Shown one piece after another: positions 19,003-28,172 of a stretch of DNA of 64,000 nucleotides. The notes under the pieces are model-generated. The model searched no databases. It saw only the letters and a list, made by a program, of their open reading frames with translations, and was not told the DNA's origin. The stretch spans positions 186,001 through 250,000 of the forward strand of contig NZ_CAKKLV010000001.1 of the NCBI RefSeq assembly GCF_918698115.1. The letters run 5' to 3'. Within the stretch, counting starts at the first letter, position 1; each line of letters begins with the position of its first letter. The stretch comes from Peribacillus sp. Bi96. GTDB taxonomy: Bacteria; Bacillota; Bacilli; Bacillales; DSM-1321. Both the position numbers and the translations under genes were made by a program.

Positions 19003-19031
19003 ACGGAGCAGCGGAACATAGCTCCGTGTTT
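19003..19031 (+). terminator. Hairpin after lcfA
   Basis: ACGGAGC ... GCTCCGT then GTTTTG; weak T-run, so possibly leaky. Confidence 0.45.
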
Positions 19032-19108
19032 TGCAAAGCGACTGGACAACCAATGGATTGGGGCTGTACAATGAACATAGTGGGATGTCGGGTCTTAGAA
19101 GTTTTTGC

Positions 19109-19137
19109 TTGACAGTTAAGGTTCGTCATTTTATGAT
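19109..19137 (+). promoter_or_regulatory. Sigma-A promoter of fadR
   Basis: TTGACA (19109-19114), 17-nt spacer, TATGAT (19132-19137). Expected start near 19144, immediately before the FadR operator. Confidence 0.8.
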
Positions 19138-19144
19138 AGAAATA

Positions 19145-19162
19145 TGAATGATGATTCATTCA
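19145..19162 (+). promoter_or_regulatory. FadR operator overlapping the fadR transcription start
   Basis: TGAATGATGATTCATTCA, an 18-bp near-perfect palindrome that departs from the B. subtilis FadR (YsiA) consensus TGAATGANTANTCATTCA at one central position. Its place at about +1 to +18 predicts autorepression, relieved by long-chain acyl-CoA. Confidence 0.88.
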
Positions 19163-19183
19163 TATTCTGAAAGGGGACATCCA

Positions 19184-19771
19184 GTGAAACGCAACAGACC
19201 AAAGTATAATCAAATTATTGATGCAGCCGTTATCGTCATTGCCCAACACGGTTACTATCAAGCCCAAGTATCCAAAATCGCCAAGCAAGCAGGCGTAGCG
19301 GACGGCACCATATATCTTTATTTTAAAAATAAAGAAGATATATTAATATCATTATTCCATGAAAAGATGGGCTATTTTGTGGAACAGATCGAAGAAGAGC
19401 TAAAAGGAAAGACCACAGCTTCGGAAAAAATGCTTGTACTCATACAAAAACATTTTCAAAACCTTTCAGAAGACGTGAATTTAGCAATTGTCACTCAGTT
19501 GGAATTAAGACAGTCGAATAAAGAATTACGCCTAAGAATTAATGATGTGTTAAGAGGATATTTAAATTTAATCGATCAGATCATTATAGAAGGAAAAGAG
19601 AACGGCGAGTTCATGCCTGATTTAAACAATTTGCTTGCAAGGCAAATGATTTTTGGAACGATTGACGAAACAGTGACGACTTGGGTCATGAATGAGCAAA
19701 AGTATTCGCTCTCAGACCTTGCACCTGACGTTCACCGCCTTCTACTTGGCGGCTGTGGCTTGAGAAGTTAA
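19184..19771 (+). CDS. fadR: TetR-family fatty acid regulator FadR
   Basis: Repressor of fatty-acid degradation; in B. subtilis FadR (YsiA) binds TGAATGA-type palindromes and is released by long-chain acyl-CoAs. The 195 aa have an N-terminal TetR HTH (about 8-54: QIIDAAVIVIAQHGYYQAQVSKIAKQ, then AGVADGTIYLYFKNKEDIL) and an all-helical ligand domain. GTG 19184 is chosen because GAAAGGGGACATCCA precedes it; the frame extends upstream only through the operator. It lies between lcfA and fadB. Confidence 0.93.
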   Translation: MKRNRPKYNQIIDAAVIVIAQHGYYQAQVSKIAKQAGVADGTIYLYFKNKEDILISLFHEKMGYFVEQIEEELKGKTTASEKMLVLIQKHFQNLSEDVNLAIVTQLELRQSNKELRLRINDVLRGYLNLIDQIIIEGKENGEFMPDLNNLLARQMIFGTIDETVTTWVMNEQKYSLSDLAPDVHRLLLGGCGLRS

Positions 19772-19896
19772 CGATTTTTATAGAGGATGGCTAGCCATCC
19801 TCCAAAAATCGGTTAATTTTGCTTTCCGGATTCATTGGGAAGTGATACATATTAAATTTTCAAAAAAGTTTGACTAGCATGCCAGGAGGGATAGAT

Positions 19897-20670
19897 ATGG
19901 AATACCTAAAGCTTTCTGTCGAAAATCATGTGGCCTTTATAACGATTGATCATGCACCCGCAAATGCGCTTTCCTCGGCAATCATCGGAGAGTTGTCACT
20001 GGCCTTCGATCAAATTGAGCAAAACGAAGCCGTACGGGTTGTCCTTCTTCATGGTGAAGGAAGATTTTTCTCTGCAGGAGCAGACATTAAAGAGTTTACA
20101 GAAGTGAAAAACGGTAAAGCTTTCGAGAAACTGACCAAGAATGGTCAATCTGTATTTGAAAAAATTGAATCTTTTCCAAAACCGGTCATTGCAGCCATTC
20201 ATGGAGCTGCGCTTGGCGGAGGATTGGAACTGGCTATGTCCTGTCACATCCGTTTGGTAACCGAAAGGGCAAAACTAGGTTTGCCTGAGCTTCAGCTCGG
20301 CTTAATACCTGGATTTGCAGGCACCCAACGACTTCCTCGTTATGTGGGTACGGCAAAAGCAGCTGAGATTCTGTTTACAAGTGAACCGATTACTGGTATC
20401 CAAGCCGTACAATGCGGGCTGGCAAATCATGCCTACACGGATGAAGAACTAATTCCAAAAGCGGTGGAGCTAGCCAATAAAATTGCCAAGAAGAGTCCTC
20501 TTGCGTTAAAGGCGGCTATAGAGCTATTGAATTTTTCTAAGCATGATTCCTACTATAAAGGTGTGGAACGGGAAGCCGTTCTCTTTGGCCAAGCTTTCGA
20601 TACGGCTGATGCACAAGAGGGAATTGGTGCTTTCATTGAAAAAAGAGAAGCTGTATTCAAAGGGAAATGA
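19897..20670 (+). CDS. fadB: Enoyl-CoA hydratase FadB
   Basis: Crotonase-fold enzyme that hydrates 2-enoyl-CoA in beta-oxidation. The 257 aa show the oxyanion-hole segments FFSAGADIKEF and IHGAALGGGLELAMSCHIRL, the catalytic region GLPELQLGLIPGFAGTQRLPRYVG, and the C-terminal ALKAAIELLNF and GIGAFIEKREAVFKGK. ATG 19897 follows CCAGGAGGGATAGAT. Position between fadR and etfBA matches B. subtilis fadB (ysiB). Confidence 0.92.
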   Translation: MEYLKLSVENHVAFITIDHAPANALSSAIIGELSLAFDQIEQNEAVRVVLLHGEGRFFSAGADIKEFTEVKNGKAFEKLTKNGQSVFEKIESFPKPVIAAIHGAALGGGLELAMSCHIRLVTERAKLGLPELQLGLIPGFAGTQRLPRYVGTAKAAEILFTSEPITGIQAVQCGLANHAYTDEELIPKAVELANKIAKKSPLALKAAIELLNFSKHDSYYKGVEREAVLFGQAFDTADAQEGIGAFIEKREAVFKGK

Positions 20671-20803
20671 TATGATTTCCCTTCATATATAAATAACTAT
20701 TTTTAAATATTATGCAGGATTTTGATGAAATCTGAAGAATACAATTATATATATCAATAATATTCATAATCTTCAAAACTCAAATTATTCGGGAGGTATT
20801 ATC

Positions 20804-21577
20804 GTGAACATTTATGTGCTGCTGAAAAGAACATTTGATACAGAAGAAAAGATTACTCTATCCAACGGGAAAATTAATGAGGATGGAGCAGAGTTCATCA
20901 TCAATCCATACGATGAGTATGCGGTCGAAGAAGCAATCCAAGTGCGTGATGCACATGGCGGCGAAGTAACGGTAATTTCAGTCGGAACCGAAGAGGCTGA
21001 AAAGCAATTACGTACAGCGCTTGCTATGGGTGCCGACAAAGCCGTATTGATTAATATAGAAGACGACATAGAAAATGGTGACCAATTCACGACTGCCAAA
21101 ATCATAGGTGAATACTTAAAAGGCAAGAATGCAGACTTAATCATTGCAGGAAACGTTGCAATCGATGGCGGCTCTGGTCAAGTGGGACCACGCGTTGCAG
21201 AAATTTTGGAAATTCCTTATATTACAACCATCACTAAATTGGAAATCGCAGCTGGAAATGTAAGCGTTATCCGCGATGTTGAAGGGGACTCTGAAACGAT
21301 CGAAGCATCTCTTCCATTGTTGGTGACCGCTCAACAAGGGTTAAATGAGCCACGTTATCCTTCATTACCAGGAATCATGAAAGCGAAGAAAAAACCGCTT
21401 GAAGAATTGGAATTGGATGACCTGGATTTGGAAGAAGAAGATGTTGAAGCAAAAACAAAAACGATAGAAATCTATCTTCCCGCTAAAAAAGAGGCTGGAA
21501 AGGTATTGAACGGCGAGATCGGTGATCAAGTTAGCGAACTTGTTCAATTATTACGCAGCGAAGCAAAGGTGATTTAA
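20804..21577 (+). CDS. etfB: Electron transfer flavoprotein beta subunit
   Basis: Beta (AMP-binding) subunit of ETF, which carries electrons from acyl-CoA dehydrogenases to the respiratory chain. The 257 aa contain the ETF-beta AANH-like fold (MNIYVLLKRTFDTEEKI), DLIIAGNVAIDGGSGQVGPRVAE, the signature region VEGDSETIEASLPLLVTAQQGLNEPRYPSLPGIMKAKKKP and an acidic C-terminal region. RBS GGGAGGTATTATC; GTG start. etfA follows after 62 nt with its own AGGAGG. Confidence 0.95.
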   Translation: MNIYVLLKRTFDTEEKITLSNGKINEDGAEFIINPYDEYAVEEAIQVRDAHGGEVTVISVGTEEAEKQLRTALAMGADKAVLINIEDDIENGDQFTTAKIIGEYLKGKNADLIIAGNVAIDGGSGQVGPRVAEILEIPYITTITKLEIAAGNVSVIRDVEGDSETIEASLPLLVTAQQGLNEPRYPSLPGIMKAKKKPLEELELDDLDLEEEDVEAKTKTIEIYLPAKKEAGKVLNGEIGDQVSELVQLLRSEAKVI

Positions 21578-21639
21578 TCAAAACTGTTCTTTTCTGAACT
21601 AACAACACACAACAAAAAGATACCAGGAGGTTTTTATAA

Positions 21640-22617
21640 ATGGCTAGAAAGTTTCTTGTATTGGGCGAAGTTCGCGACGGTTCACTAAGAAATGTATCAT
21701 TTGAAGCTATCGGTGCGGCTAAACTTGCTGCTGATGGCGGAGAAATCGTAGGTGTTTTAGTTGGTGACAGTGTTCAAAATTTTGGGAATGAATTGATTCA
21801 GCATGGTGCAGACCGGGTTGTTGCAGTTGAAAATGATCAATTGAAACAATATACATCAGATGGTTATGCACAAAGCTTGCTTGCCGTCATCGAGCAGGAA
21901 AAGCCAGAAGGAATTTTCTTCGGGCATACGGCTCTCGGAAAAGACCTTGCCCCTAAATTGGCTGGAAAGCTTGAATCAGGATTGATTTCAGATGTTACCT
22001 CCATTGAAGAAGAAGGCGGAAATATCGTTTTTACCCGCCCGATTTATTCTGGTAAAGCATTTGAAAAGAAAATTGTTACAGATGGAGTGATTTTCGCGAC
22101 AATCCGTCCGAACAATATTGAACCATTAGCGAAAGACGAGTCCCGCTCTGGTGATGTTTCTACATTAAGTGTGGATATTAAGGATTTACGCACCATCATT
22201 AAAGATGTTGTTAGAAAAGCAAGTGAAGGGGTCGACCTTTCAGAAGCAAAAGTGATCATTGCAGGCGGACGTGGTGTGAAAAGTGAAGATGGCTTTGAAC
22301 CATTAAAGGAACTGGCACAAGTTCTTGGCGGAGCGGTAGGTGCTTCCCGTGGTGCATGTGATGCGGATTATTGCGATTATTCTCTGCAAATCGGGCAAAC
22401 GGGTAAAGTCGTTACACCTGACCTTTATATTGCCTGCGGAATATCTGGAGCGATACAGCATTTAGCTGGCATGTCCAACTCCAAAGTTATCGTTGCCATC
22501 AACAAAGACCCTGAAGCTAACATTTTCAATGTAGCTGACTACGGAATTGTCGGAGACCTTTTCGAAGTCGTTCCATTACTGACGGAAGAATTCAAAAAAC
22601 TAAAAGTTAACGCGTAA
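21640..22617 (+). CDS. etfA: Electron transfer flavoprotein alpha subunit
   Basis: FAD-binding alpha subunit of ETF. The 325 aa have the N-terminal AANH-like domain (about 1-185) and the C-terminal FAD domain with AGGRGVKSEDGFEPLKELA, GGAVGASRGACDADYC, QIGQTGKVVTPDLYIACGIS and GAIQHLAGMSNSKVIVAINK. Full length. RBS CCAGGAGG. Last gene of the fatty-acid cluster before a strong terminator. Confidence 0.96.
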   Translation: MARKFLVLGEVRDGSLRNVSFEAIGAAKLAADGGEIVGVLVGDSVQNFGNELIQHGADRVVAVENDQLKQYTSDGYAQSLLAVIEQEKPEGIFFGHTALGKDLAPKLAGKLESGLISDVTSIEEEGGNIVFTRPIYSGKAFEKKIVTDGVIFATIRPNNIEPLAKDESRSGDVSTLSVDIKDLRTIIKDVVRKASEGVDLSEAKVIIAGGRGVKSEDGFEPLKELAQVLGGAVGASRGACDADYCDYSLQIGQTGKVVTPDLYIACGISGAIQHLAGMSNSKVIVAINKDPEANIFNVADYGIVGDLFEVVPLLTEEFKKLKVNA

Positions 22618-22635
22618 ATCAAATAAATGAAAGAC

Positions 22636-22684
22636 AAGGGGCAAGACATTCGGCTAAGCCGATACACGTCTTGCCCCTTTATTT
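22636..22684 (+). terminator. Terminator after etfA
   Basis: AAGGGGCAAGAC ... GTCTTGCCCCTT with an inner CGGC/GCCG stem, followed by TATTT. Confidence 0.85.
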
Positions 22685-22825
22685 GGGCTAATAGGGAAAG
22701 CGTTAAGCCTGCATATTCGCTCTTTTTTAGGACATCCTACCACTGAAGCAAAATGTTAGCATCGTTTCTACCTTCAATGGTATACTGTCTTTAGTTATTT
22801 GAGTAAATTTGAGGAGGAAATATAT

Positions 22826-23140
22826 ATGGCTATTGTAAATGCAACTGACCAAACTTTCACGACTGATACGAACGAAGGTGTCGTTCTTGTAGATTTTTGG
22901 GCACCATGGTGCGGACCTTGTAAAATGATCGCTCCTGTACTTCAAGAGCTTGATACTGAAATTGGCGATACAGCGAAAATCGTAAAAGTTGATGTAGATG
23001 AAAACCAAGAAACAGCAGGAAAATTCGGTGTGATGAGCATCCCGACATTAATCGTCCTTAAAGACGGTGAAGTGGTGGATAAAGTGGTTGGTTTCCAACC
23101 AAAAGAAGCTCTTGCTGAACTTATTGCAAAACACGCTTAA
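22826..23140 (+). CDS. trxA: Thioredoxin
   Basis: General disulfide reductase, 104 aa. Active site W28-C29-G-P-C32 in [19 protein letters not shown], with cis-Pro in [16 protein letters not shown] 22826 follows GAGGAGGAAATATAT; an in-frame TTG 27 nt earlier is unlikely. Monocistronic between two terminators, as in B. subtilis before uvrC. Confidence 0.97.
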   Translation: MAIVNATDQTFTTDTNEGVVLVDFWAPWCGPCKMIAPVLQELDTEIGDTAKIVKVDVDENQETAGKFGVMSIPTLIVLKDGEVVDKVVGFQPKEALAELIAKHA

Positions 23141-23153
23141 TAGTAAGATAGCT

Positions 23154-23190
23154 AAAAAAAGCTTCAAGTCTGCGGACTTGAAGCTTTTTT
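23154..23190 (+). terminator. Terminator after trxA
   Basis: AAGCTTCAAGTC-TGCG-GACTTGAAGCTT perfect stem with flanking A- and T-runs, so it could work in both directions. Confidence 0.9.
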
Positions 23191-23240
23191 CGCTATCTTG
23201 ATATATAATATTGAAAATGGGATAACAGGAGGCTGTATAT

Positions 23241-25013
23241 ATGAACCAACAAATAAAGAATAAACTTGCCCTTCTTCCCGATCAACCTGGTTGTTATTTA
23301 ATGAAAGATCGTCAGGGAACGATCATTTATGTAGGCAAAGCGAAAGTGTTGAAAAACCGTGTCCGTTCTTATTTCAGGGGATCCCATGATGGAAAGACAT
23401 TTCGGCTCGTTAATGAGATAGAGGATTTCGAATACATTGTCACCTCTTCCAATATCGAGGCTCTTATTTTAGAGTTGAACCTAATCAAAAAACATGATCC
23501 AAAATATAATGTCATGCTTAAGGATGATAAGACGTATCCTTTTATTAAGTTGACGGCGGAACGGCATCCCCGTCTAATCATTACGCGAAAAGTCAAAAAG
23601 GATAAAGGGAAATATTTCGGTCCTTATCCGAACGCTTTTGCGGCTAACGAGACGAAAAAATTACTTGACCGCATCTATCCTCTTAGAAAATGCAATACCT
23701 TACCGGATCGAGTTTGTCTCTATTATCACCTAGGACAGTGTCTGGCTCCATGTGTATATGATGTAGAGGAACAGGAATATAAAAAAATGGTGGAGGATAT
23801 CAATCGGTTTTTGAACGGCGGCCATACCGAGATAAAAAAAGAACTGACAGAAAAAATGCTGGAGGCATCCGAAGAGCTCGATTTCGAGAGGGCCAAGGAG
23901 TTCCGTGACAAAATTGCCCACATCGATATCACGATGGAGAAGCAGAAAATGATGACGACGGATTTCATCGACCGTGATGTATTTGGCTTTGCCTATGATA
24001 AAGGCTGGATGTGCGTTCAAGTATTTTTTGTGCGACAGGGTAAATTGATAGAAAGGGATGTTTCACTTTTTCCTGTCTATGATGAACCGGAACAGGAACT
24101 TCTTACATTCCTGGGTCAGTTTTACGAGATTACCAACCACTTTAAACCAAAGGAAATTTTGCTGCCTGAATCAGTGGATGCCGAAATGGCCGAAGGGCTG
24201 CTTGGTGTGAAAACGATTCACCCGAAACGGGGAGCGAAAAAAGATATGCTTAAACTGGCGAATAAAAACGCCTCCATCGCCCTACAGGAAAAATTTTCTT
24301 TGATTGAACGAGATGAAGAACGAACGATCAAAGCCGTGGAAAACCTCGGGTTCCAATTGGGCATCTATACCCCGCATCGAATTGAAGCCTTCGATAACTC
24401 CAATATCCAGGGAAGTGACCCTGTTTCCGCTTTAGTCGTGTTCATTGATGGGAAACCGGAAAAAAGGGAGTACCGCAAATATAAGATCAAAACGGTCCAG
24501 GGACCTGATGATTATGAATCGATGCGTGAAGTGGTTCGAAGAAGATATTCACGAGTATTGAAAGAAGGGCTGCCACTTCCGGATCTAATCATCATTGATG
24601 GCGGAAAGGGACATGTGGAAGCAGTTCGAGATATTTTGGAAAATGAATTGGGCCTTGATATTCCACTTTCGGGTTTGATTAAAGATGAAAAACACAGAAC
24701 ATCGCAATTGATGATGGGCAACCCGCTTGAACTTGTTCCGCTTGATTCACGGAGTCAGGAATTTTACTTATTGCAAAGAATTCAGGATGAAGTGCATCGG
24801 TTTGCGATTACGTTTCATCGCCAGCTACGCGGGAAAAATGCGGTTCACTCACAGCTTGATGATATTCCAGGAGTCGGGGAAAAGCGGAGAAAGCAATTAT
24901 TAAAGCATTTTGGGTCATTGAAGAAAATCAAAGAGGCAACGACCGAGGAAATTATGGACGCAGGCATGCCAAAAGGGGTAGCCGAGGGAATCGTTAGAAA
25001 ATTGCAAGAATAA
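23241..25013 (+). CDS. uvrC: Excinuclease ABC subunit UvrC
   Basis: Dual-incision nuclease of nucleotide excision repair. The 590 aa include the N-terminal GIY-YIG domain ([20 protein letters not shown], 3' incision), a UVR UvrB-binding motif (about 203-238, [16 protein letters not shown] to [16 protein letters not shown]), the RNase H-like 5' nuclease ([41 protein letters not shown]) and C-terminal HhH repeats ([22 protein letters not shown]). RBS ACAGGAGGCTG. B. subtilis order trxA-uvrC-lysC. Confidence 0.97.
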   Translation: MNQQIKNKLALLPDQPGCYLMKDRQGTIIYVGKAKVLKNRVRSYFRGSHDGKTFRLVNEIEDFEYIVTSSNIEALILELNLIKKHDPKYNVMLKDDKTYPFIKLTAERHPRLIITRKVKKDKGKYFGPYPNAFAANETKKLLDRIYPLRKCNTLPDRVCLYYHLGQCLAPCVYDVEEQEYKKMVEDINRFLNGGHTEIKKELTEKMLEASEELDFERAKEFRDKIAHIDITMEKQKMMTTDFIDRDVFGFAYDKGWMCVQVFFVRQGKLIERDVSLFPVYDEPEQELLTFLGQFYEITNHFKPKEILLPESVDAEMAEGLLGVKTIHPKRGAKKDMLKLANKNASIALQEKFSLIERDEERTIKAVENLGFQLGIYTPHRIEAFDNSNIQGSDPVSALVVFIDGKPEKREYRKYKIKTVQGPDDYESMREVVRRRYSRVLKEGLPLPDLIIIDGGKGHVEAVRDILENELGLDIPLSGLIKDEKHRTSQLMMGNPLELVPLDSRSQEFYLLQRIQDEVHRFAITFHRQLRGKNAVHSQLDDIPGVGEKRRKQLLKHFGSLKKIKEATTEEIMDAGMPKGVAEGIVRKLQE

Positions 25014-25075
25014 TCTTGCTTGCGATAAATCTCTATGCTATGATTAGAAGGAATTTTTAATTAGACAACTTAAAA

Positions 25076-25310
25076 GTGCTGATAGAGGTGCGGAATTCAA
25101 GAGTAAAAACCTGGAGAAGTATGAGCTTCCATGATAGGTTTTGAAAGGGGAGGACGCCGAAGGAAGACAAGACTCATACCTTGTTTTTCTGGTCTGACAT
25201 TTAATAAATGGCGGATTGTCAGGGTTTATACCCTGGAGAGCTATCTCACTGTGTTTACAGTATTAGATATGTGATCACAGCAATGAGATATTTCTCATTG
25301 CTTTTTTTAT
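25076..25310 (+). promoter_or_regulatory. Lysine riboswitch (L box) with terminator upstream of lysC
   Basis: The characteristic L-box blocks are present in order: GATAGAGGTGCGG (25081-25093), AAGGGGAGGACGCCGAAGG (25145-25163), GGTCTGACA, GATTGTCAGGGTTTATACCC and CTGGAGAGCTATCTC. They end in terminator GCAATGAGA-TATT-TCTCATTGC plus T-run (25280-25309). Lysine binding should favour the terminator and shut off lysC. Confidence 0.95.
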
Positions 25311-25340
25311 TGCCTAAAAAGGTAGAGAGGGTGCATGAGG

Positions 25341-26573
25341 ATGGCATTAATCGTTCAAAAATTCGGCGGAACATCCGTCGGTAGCGTAGAAAAAATCAAA
25401 AATGTTGCCAAACGGGTAATCGAGGAAGCGGAGAATGGAAATGAGGTAGTCGTCGTTGTTTCGGCTATGGGGAAAACCACGGATCAATTGGTTTCCATGG
25501 CCCGTGATATTTCCGGATCCCCGAGCAAGAGGGAAATGGATATGCTATTGACTACAGGAGAACAGGTAACGATTTCCTTGTTAACGATGGCATTGATTGA
25601 AGAAGGACATGAAGCCATTTCGTATACTGGCTGGCAAGCCGGCATGCAAACGGAATCCGTTCATGGGAATGCCCGGATTTTAAACATCGATGCTTCAAGG
25701 ATCCAAGCTCAGCTTTTGGAAAAGAAAATAGTGGTCGTAGCCGGTTTCCAGGGGAACGATGCAAATGGGGAGATCACTACCTTAGGGCGAGGCGGTTCCG
25801 ATACGACGGCGGTTGCCATCGCTGCAGCGCTGAATGCGGATAGATGCGATATTTATACGGATGTAACGGGTGTTTTCACAACGGACCCACGCTACATAAA
25901 AGGCGCTCGAAAACTCCAATCCATTTCTTACGATGAAATGCTGGAACTTGCCAATCTGGGGGCAGGCGTCCTTCATCCAAGGGCTGTCGAATATGCAAAA
26001 AACTATCAAATTCCGCTTGAAGTCCGTTCGAGCATGGAGAAAGAATCAGGAACGATCATTGAGGAGGAAGCAACTATGGAAGAAAACTTAATCGTACGCG
26101 GCATTGCTTTTGAAGACAGTATTACAAGAGTCACAGTATATGGTTTGCCCCAATCACTTGGTGTATTATCAACAATTTTCACGACACTTGCGAAAAACAG
26201 AATTAATGTGGACATTATCATTCAAAGCATGACCGCCGAGGATACCACCAATCTATCATTCTCCATTAAAAGTGAAGATACGGAAGCAGCCTTGATCGTG
26301 CTGGAAAATAATAAAGAAAAATTGGCATTCAATCGTATTGAAACGGAAGGCGGTTTGGCCAAAGTGTCCATCGTCGGATCCGGTATGGTATCCAATCCAG
26401 GAGTGGCCGCCGAGATGTTCGAAGTGATGGCCCATACAGGCATCCAAGTGAAAATGGTTAGCACATCGGAAATAAAAGTCTCGACAGTTGTCAATGAAAA
26501 GGAAATGGTGAAGGCTGTCGAATCTCTTCATGAAGCATTTAAACTTGGACAGCATGCAAATGTACTAGCTTGA
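25341..26573 (+). CDS. lysC: Lysine-sensitive aspartokinase (LysC), alpha subunit
   Basis: Phosphorylates aspartate in the first step of the lysine/threonine/methionine pathway. The 410 aa contain the kinase motif IVQKFGGTSVGS, ITTLGRGGSDTTAVAIAAAL, DIYTDVTGVFTTDPR and two C-terminal ACT regulatory domains (about 260-410). ATG 25341 gives the conserved MALIVQKFGG start with AGAGAGGG about 9 nt away; ATG 25335 is possible. An internal start at 26076 probably yields the beta subunit, as in B. subtilis aspartokinase II. Controlled by the lysine riboswitch upstream. Confidence 0.95.
   Translation: MALIVQKFGGTSVGSVEKIKNVAKRVIEEAENGNEVVVVVSAMGKTTDQLVSMARDISGSPSKREMDMLLTTGEQVTISLLTMALIEEGHEAISYTGWQAGMQTESVHGNARILNIDASRIQAQLLEKKIVVVAGFQGNDANGEITTLGRGGSDTTAVAIAAALNADRCDIYTDVTGVFTTDPRYIKGARKLQSISYDEMLELANLGAGVLHPRAVEYAKNYQIPLEVRSSMEKESGTIIEEEATMEENLIVRGIAFEDSITRVTVYGLPQSLGVLSTIFTTLAKNRINVDIIIQSMTAEDTTNLSFSIKSEDTEAALIVLENNKEKLAFNRIETEGGLAKVSIVGSGMVSNPGVAAEMFEVMAHTGIQVKMVSTSEIKVSTVVNEKEMVKAVESLHEAFKLGQHANVLA
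26061..26078 (+). promoter_or_regulatory. Internal ribosome site and start for the aspartokinase beta subunit
   Basis: GAGGAGGAAG at 26061-26070 sits 6-8 nt before in-frame ATG 26076 (MEENLIVRGIAFEDS), giving a 165-aa product equal to the two ACT domains. B. subtilis lysC makes its beta subunit from such an internal start. Confidence 0.8.
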
Positions 26574-26593
26574 GAATGAATGGAGCCCAATAA

Positions 26594-26630
26594 AAAAACA
26601 GACTTCCGGTTAAAAGGGTAAGTCTGTTTT
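26594..26630. terminator. Bidirectional terminator between lysC and yslB
   Basis: AAAACAGACTT ... AAGTCTGTTTT with A/T flanks between convergent genes. Confidence 0.85.
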
Positions 26631-26639
26631 ATGGGCTTA

Positions 26640-27110
26640 TTAGATTGGATCTCTGGGATCCCATTGAATGGTGAATGTCACCTTTTTTGCGCGGCGTTTG
26701 ACTTCTTCCGTTGATTCGCTGAGGAATTTTTTTTGCAGTGTAAACTGCTCGGCAAGGAAGCCGGCTTCAAGTTGGAAGTGACAGTCAGGATGTAAATCCA
26801 GTCGGCGGCTGATTATTTCACCGGTCAATGAGTATTCCATCTCGTTTTTCGTATACTTCATGATTTCGAGATTGCCCCATCCAGCGCTCTGGAAAAATCC
26901 AATAATTTCCTGATCGCCATTCAATGGAAATTTTCTTGCTAGCTGTTTACCTGCCCAATAGAGGATTTGATTAGAGTCTTTTCCGAGAATATCGTTCAAT
27001 AGAACTTCTCTGATTAATTCATATCCGAAAGCTGGAACTTGGAAATCTTCAGTTTGAATTTGTTCAGTTTCAATTTCTTCTTCTATCGCAGCAGCAATAT
27101 TTTTTTTCAT
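26640..27110 (-). CDS. yslB: YslB family protein (DUF2507)
   Basis: A 156-aa soluble protein of the DUF2507/V4R-like family (FGYELIREVLLNDILGKDSNQILYWAGKQLARKFP; SAGWGNLEIMKYTKNEMEYSLTGEII). Function unknown; the fold is related to ligand- or heme-NO-binding domains. The ATG at 27110, read leftward, has an AGAGGCGATAA ribosome site. Its position beside lysC and divergent from sdhC is the B. subtilis yslB context, and its 5' end faces the long sdh leader. Confidence 0.85.
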   Translation of the reverse strand: MKKNIAAAIEEEIETEQIQTEDFQVPAFGYELIREVLLNDILGKDSNQILYWAGKQLARKFPLNGDQEIIGFFQSAGWGNLEIMKYTKNEMEYSLTGEIISRRLDLHPDCHFQLEAGFLAEQFTLQKKFLSESTEEVKRRAKKVTFTIQWDPRDPI

Positions 27111-27333
27111 AGATTATCGCCTCTTTCTGTAAATCTATTATAAACGTTTTTCTTTTGCAAATTATACTGTTTTTTATTTATTTAAATAACAATTGGAAAA
27201 AAATGAGAAATTATACCGGGATATTAATAGATTAAAGAATAATTTCTCCAAAATATATACTTGATAGATAAAAAATAGACAATTTAATCCAATAAAATCT
27301 ATTCTGAAAAAGAGATTTCTTGTATCCGTTTTC

Positions 27334-27362
27334 TTGACGCACATTGAAGTCAGGAGTAAAAT
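27334..27362 (+). promoter_or_regulatory. Sigma-A promoter of sdhCAB
   Basis: TTGACG (27334-27339), 17-nt spacer, TAAAAT (27357-27362). It leaves a leader of about 125 nt before sdhC. The rest of the 383-nt gap (27111-27333) is AT-rich with nothing else recognisable. Confidence 0.7.
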
Positions 27363-27387
27363 GGACATGTCACATAATTGTAAAGGG

Positions 27388-27424
27388 AGTATAGAGGAGT
27401 TTTCTGACTCTATACTATATTTTC
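27388..27424 (+). promoter_or_regulatory. Hairpin in the sdh 5' leader
   Basis: AGTATAGAG (27388-27396) pairs perfectly with CTCTATACT (27408-27416) across an 11-nt loop, followed by ATATTTTC. Terminator-like or stabilising structure inside the leader; which one is unknown. Confidence 0.55.
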
Positions 27425-27493
27425 ACGCGGAGATAAAAGGTAGCCACCAGATTATCTTTGCATGATTTTTCACAAATTAAGGGGGGGCACTTA

Positions 27494-28102
27494 GTGGCAA
27501 AAAATCGTGAGTTTGGGAATCGTAGACTTCATTCACTACTTGGAGTTATTCCGATCGGGCTGTTTTTGTTGGAGCATTTAGTTACCAACTATATGGCAAC
27601 AAAGGGACCGGAATCATTTAATTCAGCAGCACATTTCTTAGAAAGCATACCGTTTCGTTATTTCTTGGAAATCTTCATCATTTTCTTACCTTTGATTTAT
27701 CATGCGGTTTACGGGATTTATATCGCGTTTACGGCTAAAAATAATTTGGGTAGATTTGGATTTTTCCGGAATTGGATGTTCTTTTTACAACGTCTAAGCG
27801 GAATCATTACGTTGATTTTCCTTGTTTGGCATGTTTGGTCAACTAGAATTCAAGCAGCATTAGGTACAGAGGTTGACTTTGACATGATGGCAGAGATTTT
27901 CTCTAATCCATTTATGATTGCATTTTATTTAGTTGGGGTCATTTCGACAATTTTCCACTTCTCTAATGGATTATGGTCATTTGCAGTGAGCTGGGGTCTG
28001 ACAGTTTCACCTAAATCGCAAAAAATCATGACTTACGTTACTTTGATCGTTTTCGTTCTTCTTTCTTATGTAGGGGTTAGCGCAATTTTCGCTTTCGTAT
28101 AA
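27494..28102 (+). CDS. sdhC: Succinate dehydrogenase cytochrome b558 subunit
   Basis: Membrane anchor of complex II, carrying two b hemes and the menaquinone site. The 202 aa have five membrane helices (about 11-31, 60-81, 92-115, 133-157, 177-200) with conserved His in RRLHSLLGVIPIG, LEHLVTN, YHAVYGIYIA, WHVWSTR and FHFSNGLW. GTG 27494 follows AAGGGGGGGCACTTA and matches the Bacillus SdhC N-terminus. First gene of sdhCAB. Confidence 0.95.
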   Translation: MAKNREFGNRRLHSLLGVIPIGLFLLEHLVTNYMATKGPESFNSAAHFLESIPFRYFLEIFIIFLPLIYHAVYGIYIAFTAKNNLGRFGFFRNWMFFLQRLSGIITLIFLVWHVWSTRIQAALGTEVDFDMMAEIFSNPFMIAFYLVGVISTIFHFSNGLWSFAVSWGLTVSPKSQKIMTYVTLIVFVLLSYVGVSAIFAFV

Positions 28103-28172
28103 GAAGATAGAGTTTAATTATAAGTATTAGGAAAAACATAGCTTTGCTAATGGAAATAAGGGAGTGACAGAA

